Assembly: GCA_015233485.1 (NCBI GenBank)
Contig: JADFXO010000158.1
Span: forward strand, 1-8,656
DNA from: Nitrospirota bacterium
Lineage (GTDB): Bacteria; Nitrospirota; Thermodesulfovibrionia; Thermodesulfovibrionales; Magnetobacteriaceae
Reading direction: 5' to 3'
DNA: 8,656 nt
In this document: piece by piece, positions 5,920-8,656 of the stretch
How the letters are laid out: the number at the start of each line of letters is the position of its first letter
Position numbering within the stretch: the first letter of the stretch is position 1
The notes under the pieces: model-generated
Databases searched by the model: none
The model's input: only the letters and a program-made list of their open reading frames with translations
What the model was told of the DNA's origin: nothing
Made by a program: the position numbers and the translations under genes

Positions 5920-5967
5920 TTATGGTTTTGCCTCAACGGCATCTTCTGCATTTGTTCTTTCCGACAT
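5920..5967 (-). CDS. Candidate micro-ORF (15 residues), first in the leader
   Basis: MSERTNAEDAVEAKP from ATG 5967. AAGGT lies 8 nt upstream but overlaps the candidate -10 at 5975-5980. If that promoter is used, the transcript would start at or next to the ATG and be leaderless. The composition is protein-like (acidic, Ala-rich) but too short to judge. Confidence 0.25.
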   Translation of the reverse strand: MSERTNAEDAVEAKP

Positions 5968-5974
5968 CTAAACT

Positions 5975-6003
5975 ACCTTAACACAATTCAAATCCGTTGT
6001 CAA
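5975..6003 (-). promoter_or_regulatory. Candidate promoter for the leader and ParB-like operon
   Basis: On the minus strand TTGACA (6003-5998) is followed after exactly 17 nt by TGT-TAAGGT, an extended but imperfect -10 (5980-5975). It is the only good -35/-10 pair I find upstream of the minus-strand operon. Confidence 0.4.
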
Positions 6004-6911
6004 TGGTAATATTAGGATTTATGAAATATATTATTCGCATTACTCACCCAATATCATAACATAACAACTATATTAGTATAATTAGCTATCAGTTTATAAG
6101 TCCTTGTTTATAAATGAGTAAAAGTAGTTGGATTATAGCCATGTCAAGTATAAAATACATAAGTTTAAATATTTCTAACAATTCAAATAATGCTTATATA
6201 TCTATTTAAGAGCGATAATATACTTTACTACTAAGATACTCGTGCAACTAATTGAATTAATTCATAATACATTGGAATGATGCAGCCGAAATAAATATAA
6301 ATGATAGTATGCTTAAAAAATTCTAAATATTTAATCTTATTAGATGCTCATATGTATATTAATATTAAATAATAGCAATATACGTACGTACGGTTGCTCC
6401 AATGAGGCCGTATTCTCTTGTTCTCCATAACTAATTTTGTGTAGAATTTCCATATCACCCATTCAACTACAATTTTGTGTATTATTGATTTTATTCTAAT
6501 ACTCCAGCTTGCAAGTCCAATAAATCCCCGACTTTATAATTAATATCACCTGTAAACCCGCTTATATGCTGGATTTGCGAATAAAGACTCATAAAAGCGT
6601 ACGTTGAGATATGCATAAACATAGTATTGGGTAATTTTCACACAGTAAAAAATGAGATAAAACCTTATTGAACAATGGGTTATGTTTGTCAATAAATAAT
6701 TATTTAAATTTATATATTCTATATTTTATTCTTGTTTGATTATTTTCCCTTATAATTCGGTTAGTTAAGAAGAAATAATATTGACAATGAAAAGCTAAGT
6801 CTTACAAAATACCTGTGTGATTAGATCTACACATTTTCTTGTACACATACATATCGGTATTTTTTTGTAATTCGGCTGTCTGCTGAATAACAAATTACCT
6901 CGTCTTTAGGG
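6004..6911. other. AT-rich stretch without a supportable gene
   Basis: About 0.9 kb with stops in all frames and no recognisable protein, tRNA or rRNA. Contents seen: an 11-bp direct repeat AATTTTGTGTA at 6433-6443 and 6471-6481, an alternating TACGTACGTACG tract near 6381-6392, and a run of A/T only at 6691-6718 containing a 14-bp palindrome (6693-6706). Such DNA can be an unwinding region of an origin, a regulatory region or a decayed boundary. No DnaA box was found to support an origin. Confidence 0.5.
6433..6481 (+). repeat. Two copies of an 11-bp direct repeat
   Basis: AATTTTGTGTA at 6433-6443 and 6471-6481, spaced 38 bp start to start. Both copies are preceded by a similar CTA-containing context. 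Two copies are too few to call iterons. Confidence 0.3.
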
Positions 6912-7046
6912 TTATTGGTTGTTCGTCGAGCTGTCTCTATAGGACTGTTTATGATAACGCTCGGTCCGGAAGGCGATGTTCCAGAAGTCGAAGGCCCGTA
7001 AAATAATCAGTTCTTTCGACCTACTACAAGAGGGCTGACAAGGTTC
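6912..7046 (-). pseudogene. Open frame without a start codon, probable gene remnant
   Basis: This minus frame is open for 44 codons from just after a TGA (7049-7047) to TAA (6914-6912). It reads as protein-like (SKELIILRAFDFWNIAFRTE), but has no start and no ribosome site. It is in the same frame as the last segment of the broken secreted-protein gene upstream, with two stop codons between them. It may be the decayed tail of that gene, or a dispersed intergenic repeat. I do not recognise the family. Confidence 0.25.
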
Positions 7047-7052
7047 TCAGTG

Positions 7053-7327
7053 TCAGATTGGTTGGTATTTCTTCATACAGTGCTTTATTTCTGCTTTAAG
7101 GGGTTCTAACAATTCCATCAGTACAACCTTCCCTTCCAAAAATACCGGCGTCTGGACTCATATCCCATTCTTTACAGGCCCGCTCAAAGTTATTGAAGTA
7201 ACCTGTATAGGCATAGTGGCTAAACAAGCGCTCAAAGGGTATTTTTGAGTTTCTTCACTGGCATAGCAAAAGCTCCCTATAATAATGATAGGCAATAAAA
7301 TCGAAAAAGTAAGAATATCCGTTCCAT
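7053..7327 (-). pseudogene. Small secreted protein gene broken by three frame changes
   Basis: Protein-like sequence runs on the minus strand through four frame segments. The first starts at ATG 7327 (MERIFLL) and shifts at a T-run near 7304-7308 into FSILLPIIIIGSFCYA, a clear signal-peptide core with a likely cleavage after CYA. A second shift at 7240-7242 leads into PFERLFSHYAYTGYFNNFER and ACKEWDMSPDA. A third at about 7145-7147 leads into PVFLEGKVVLMELLEP and KAEIKHCMKKYQPI, ending at TGA 7055-7053. The repaired product would be about 92 residues and exported. TAAGG lies 8 nt before the ATG. The gene begins 13 nt after the PLD stop, so the two were probably an operon. Family unrecognised. 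Sequencing indels could mimic this decay. Confidence 0.5.
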
Positions 7328-7340
7328 AGCTATTTTCACC

Positions 7341-7617
7341 TTACCGGCCCTGATATTCCTCTGAGTGTTGTTTATGACTATTCCAGTTATCTATATATAC
7401 CTTAACAAGCTCCTGACTTCAATATAAAAAGGTTCTCAGCGTTATGTTCCTCCGCGGCCTTAGTAAAGTTGAAGCTGCCGGTTATCAATGTCTCGTCGTC
7501 AATAACCATAATTTTATTGTGTGCGATAGCGTGTTGAGAATCTATGTACGTCGGTATTCCCGAATGCGCCATAAAATCCCCAGCGCTGTAATTGGCAGTC
7601 CTATTTGGAAAAAGCAA
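7341..7617 (-). pseudogene. Nuc-type phospholipase D family endonuclease, truncated and frameshifted
   Basis: The main frame (TTG 7617 down to TAA 7404-7402) has the HKD signature HNKIMVIDDETLITGSFNFT: His, Lys and Asp in HxKx4D, then GSxN. It is preceded by YIDSQHAIA and followed by KAAEEHNAENLFIL, the C-terminal half of small secreted PLD nucleases. Near 7413-7416 the frame breaks. The family's C-terminus continues in another frame (ELVKVYIDNWNSHKQHSEEY, then QGR) to TAA 7343-7341. The N-terminal half (signal peptide, GG-CTDAIV region, about 90 residues) is missing: homology starts at NRTANYS near 7600, and the sequence before it is unrelated, where an IS relic lies. These enzymes act as dimers on nucleic acid in the periplasm or outside; this copy should be inactive. 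Confidence 0.75.
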
Positions 7618-7723
7618 CCTAAAGTGGGTAGAAAGGCGAAAACAGAAGCTTCCTCTACACCTGAAACTTCGACGGCCAAGTAAGGGGTTTTACGTCTATA
7701 ATCCTAAAAAAAGCAGTTAAGCG

Positions 7724-8122
7724 TCAAATGAAACCGGTATTTGGAATTAAAATAGGGAACTGTGCGGACGATTTTTGCAAAATTAACCTGAATGCATGTG
7801 AAATAATCATCGTCATTCTTTCTGCAATAGTTAAATGCTCCGCATATTCTTTGATTTGCTTGAGAAAGGCCGTCAGTGCTATTAAAACGACTTGCACATT
7901 AGCTGACTTAGCATGGTTGCTCGTAATGGTAAGGCAGGTCTGCCCGGAATGTTTTGTCTGTTTAGCTACAGCATGGAGCAGTAGAGGGCGGCTGGTAATT
8001 GCCTCATGGTGCTTGGTAGGGTTGGCAATGCGAACGAACAAAGACCACCAGTTGTATACAAGGGCAACCATACGTGAGGAAGAGGCCAAGAAGGTCAGCT
8101 TTTTTATTGGTGCCGGGTTTCC
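7724..8122 (-). mobile_element. IS1380-like insertion sequence relic: C-terminal fragment of the transposase
   Basis: The minus frame, open from 8122 to TGA 7726-7724, carries blocks that I recognise from DDE transposases of the IS1380 group: SRMVALVYNWWSLFVRIANP, then EAITSRPLLLHAVAKQT, SGQTCLTITSNHAK and a C-terminal helical part with YAEHLTIAERM. About 120 residues survive of a protein usually near 400-450. The catalytic DDE core and N-terminus are gone, with the break between about 8100 and 8125, so it cannot transpose. The nearest internal start (TTG 8089) is not meaningful. Terminal inverted repeats could not be identified; the outer end of the element probably lies between 7620 and 7723, next to the truncated PLD gene. 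IS1380 assignment is from memory of the family and moderately sure. Confidence 0.65.
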
Positions 8123-8137
8123 TCAGAGATTGGGAAG

Positions 8138-8656
8138 ATGATAAGGCTTTTTGCGGTTATCGAAAGGGATCTGAAGAAATTCAAACGTAACCCGGTCGTG
8201 CTCGGTATGAGCATGCTCATGCCCATAATTTATCTTATCATAATCGGCAACTCCTTTCAGGGAAAACTCATGGACCTTCCCGTAGCCGTAGTAAACCACG
8301 ATACGGGGCCCCAGGCAAAGCGTGTTATGGAATATCTTCGTGCCATTCAGACCGGTCCGAAAACGTTTTCACTCCTCGGCGTATCCGACGAACGCCTTGC
8401 CATAGCCGCAGTTAAAGAAGGAAGGTATAAAGCGGCAATAATTATACCCGCCGATTTCTGCAAAAGGATAACACTTCAGGCCAGGCCCGAAATCGGCCTT
8501 TTTCTGGATAACACCGACGGCATATCTTCCGAGACGATAAGAAATCTTTTAAATGCCGCCGTCACGTCTATACAATCCGAGTACGTGCCCATAAGGGAAA
8601 GTACCAACCAGGTGCTCCTGAGGGACGTTAATCTATACGGCAAGGTCGACTATTAC
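8138..8656 (+). CDS. ABC-2 type transporter permease, N-terminal part (runs off the right edge)
   Basis: 173 residues are visible from ATG 8138. The frame stays open to the window end. An N-terminal RDLKKFKRNP segment and a membrane helix at about 19-39 are followed by the large external domain typical of ABC2_membrane_3 proteins: VAVVNHDTG (49-57), EGRYKAAIIIPADF (94-107), and LFLDNTDGISSETIRN (121-136). The remaining membrane helices would be off the window. Such permeases pair with an ATPase, usually encoded just upstream; here that place is taken by the transposase relic. A plus-frame stop, TGA at 8139-8141, overlaps the ATG as in ATGA-coupled ABC operons, a possible trace of the lost ATPase gene. 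The ribosome site is weak (GGGA close to the ATG). Base composition is clearly higher in GC than the element to the left. Confidence 0.88.
   Translation, partial: MIRLFAVIERDLKKFKRNPVVLGMSMLMPIIYLIIIGNSFQGKLMDLPVAVVNHDTGPQAKRVMEYLRAIQTGPKTFSLLGVSDERLAIAAVKEGRYKAAIIIPADFCKRITLQARPEIGLFLDNTDGISSETIRNLLNAAVTSIQSEYVPIRESTNQVLLRDVNLYGKVDYY

Noticed and set aside
6781..6808. Plus-strand promoter TTGACA-N16-TACAAA
   Set aside because: No gene or clear terminator follows; in such AT-rich DNA this match can be fortuitous.
6841..6900. ATTCGGC/GCTGAAT hairpin next to a run of seven Ts as a terminator
   Set aside because: The T-run precedes the hairpin on the plus strand and reads as As on the minus strand, so it has the wrong order for termination either way.
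7444..7683. Plus-strand frame of 79 codons
   Set aside because: It is antisense to the PLD HKD region; no ribosome site and no family resemblance.
7728..8141. Plus-strand frame of 137 codons with hydrophobic stretches
   Set aside because: It is the antisense shadow of the transposase fragment, whose minus-strand translation carries recognisable family blocks. Only its final stop, overlapping the ABC ATG, may be meaningful.
1..8656. CRISPR array, tRNA, rRNA, retron or toxin-antitoxin pair
   Set aside because: No regularly spaced repeats, cloverleaf or rRNA sequence was found. The RHH gene has no recognisable toxin partner, and no reverse transcriptase is encoded.

Overview
The window looks like the edge of an integrated, AT-rich mobile or plasmid-like element lying next to ordinary chromosome in a Gram-negative environmental bacterium. 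Good Shine-Dalgarno sites, TPR proteins, an Nuc-type phospholipase D relic, an IS1380-like transposase relic and an ABC-2 permease would fit the Nitrospirota or the former Deltaproteobacteria, but the taxon is a weak inference.

Layout. From 1 to about 5970 every credible gene is on the minus strand, so the reading order is right to left: three very short ORFs (5967-5771) that look like a leader, a ParB-like DNA-binding protein (5636-4551), a 66-residue unknown protein (4510-4310) whose coding sequence contains a perfect 11-7-11 palindrome, a two-module TPR protein (4140-3238), a small ORF (3081-2917) overlapping the start of an eight-repeat TPR protein (2929-1946), a 490-base regulatory gap, a ribbon-helix-helix (RHH) protein (1453-1268), a doubtful small ORF (1244-990), and a CHC2/TOPRIM primase (978 to beyond the left edge). 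The regulatory gap holds a candidate small RNA on the plus strand (extended -10 promoter plus a strong terminator), a candidate minus-strand promoter for the RHH gene with a palindromic operator, and a cluster of five AATGATT/AATCATT heptamers.

From 5970 to about 6900 the sequence is very AT-rich and I find no convincing gene; it could be a regulatory, origin or boundary region. From about 6900 the base composition rises and the sequence becomes a graveyard: an open frame without a start (7046-6912), a secreted small protein broken by three frame changes (7327-7053), an Nuc-type PLD nuclease lacking its N-terminal half and frameshifted near its C-terminus (7617-7341), and the C-terminal part of an IS1380-like transposase (8122-7724). 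At 8138 a clean plus-strand ABC-2 permease begins and runs off the right edge.

How it may work together (inference): primase, RHH regulator, ParB-like protein and a short antisense-type RNA make a plausible replication and maintenance module. The two TPR genes are cargo or scaffolds inside it. The right part is decayed chromosome or an older insertion scar separating the element from the ABC transporter.
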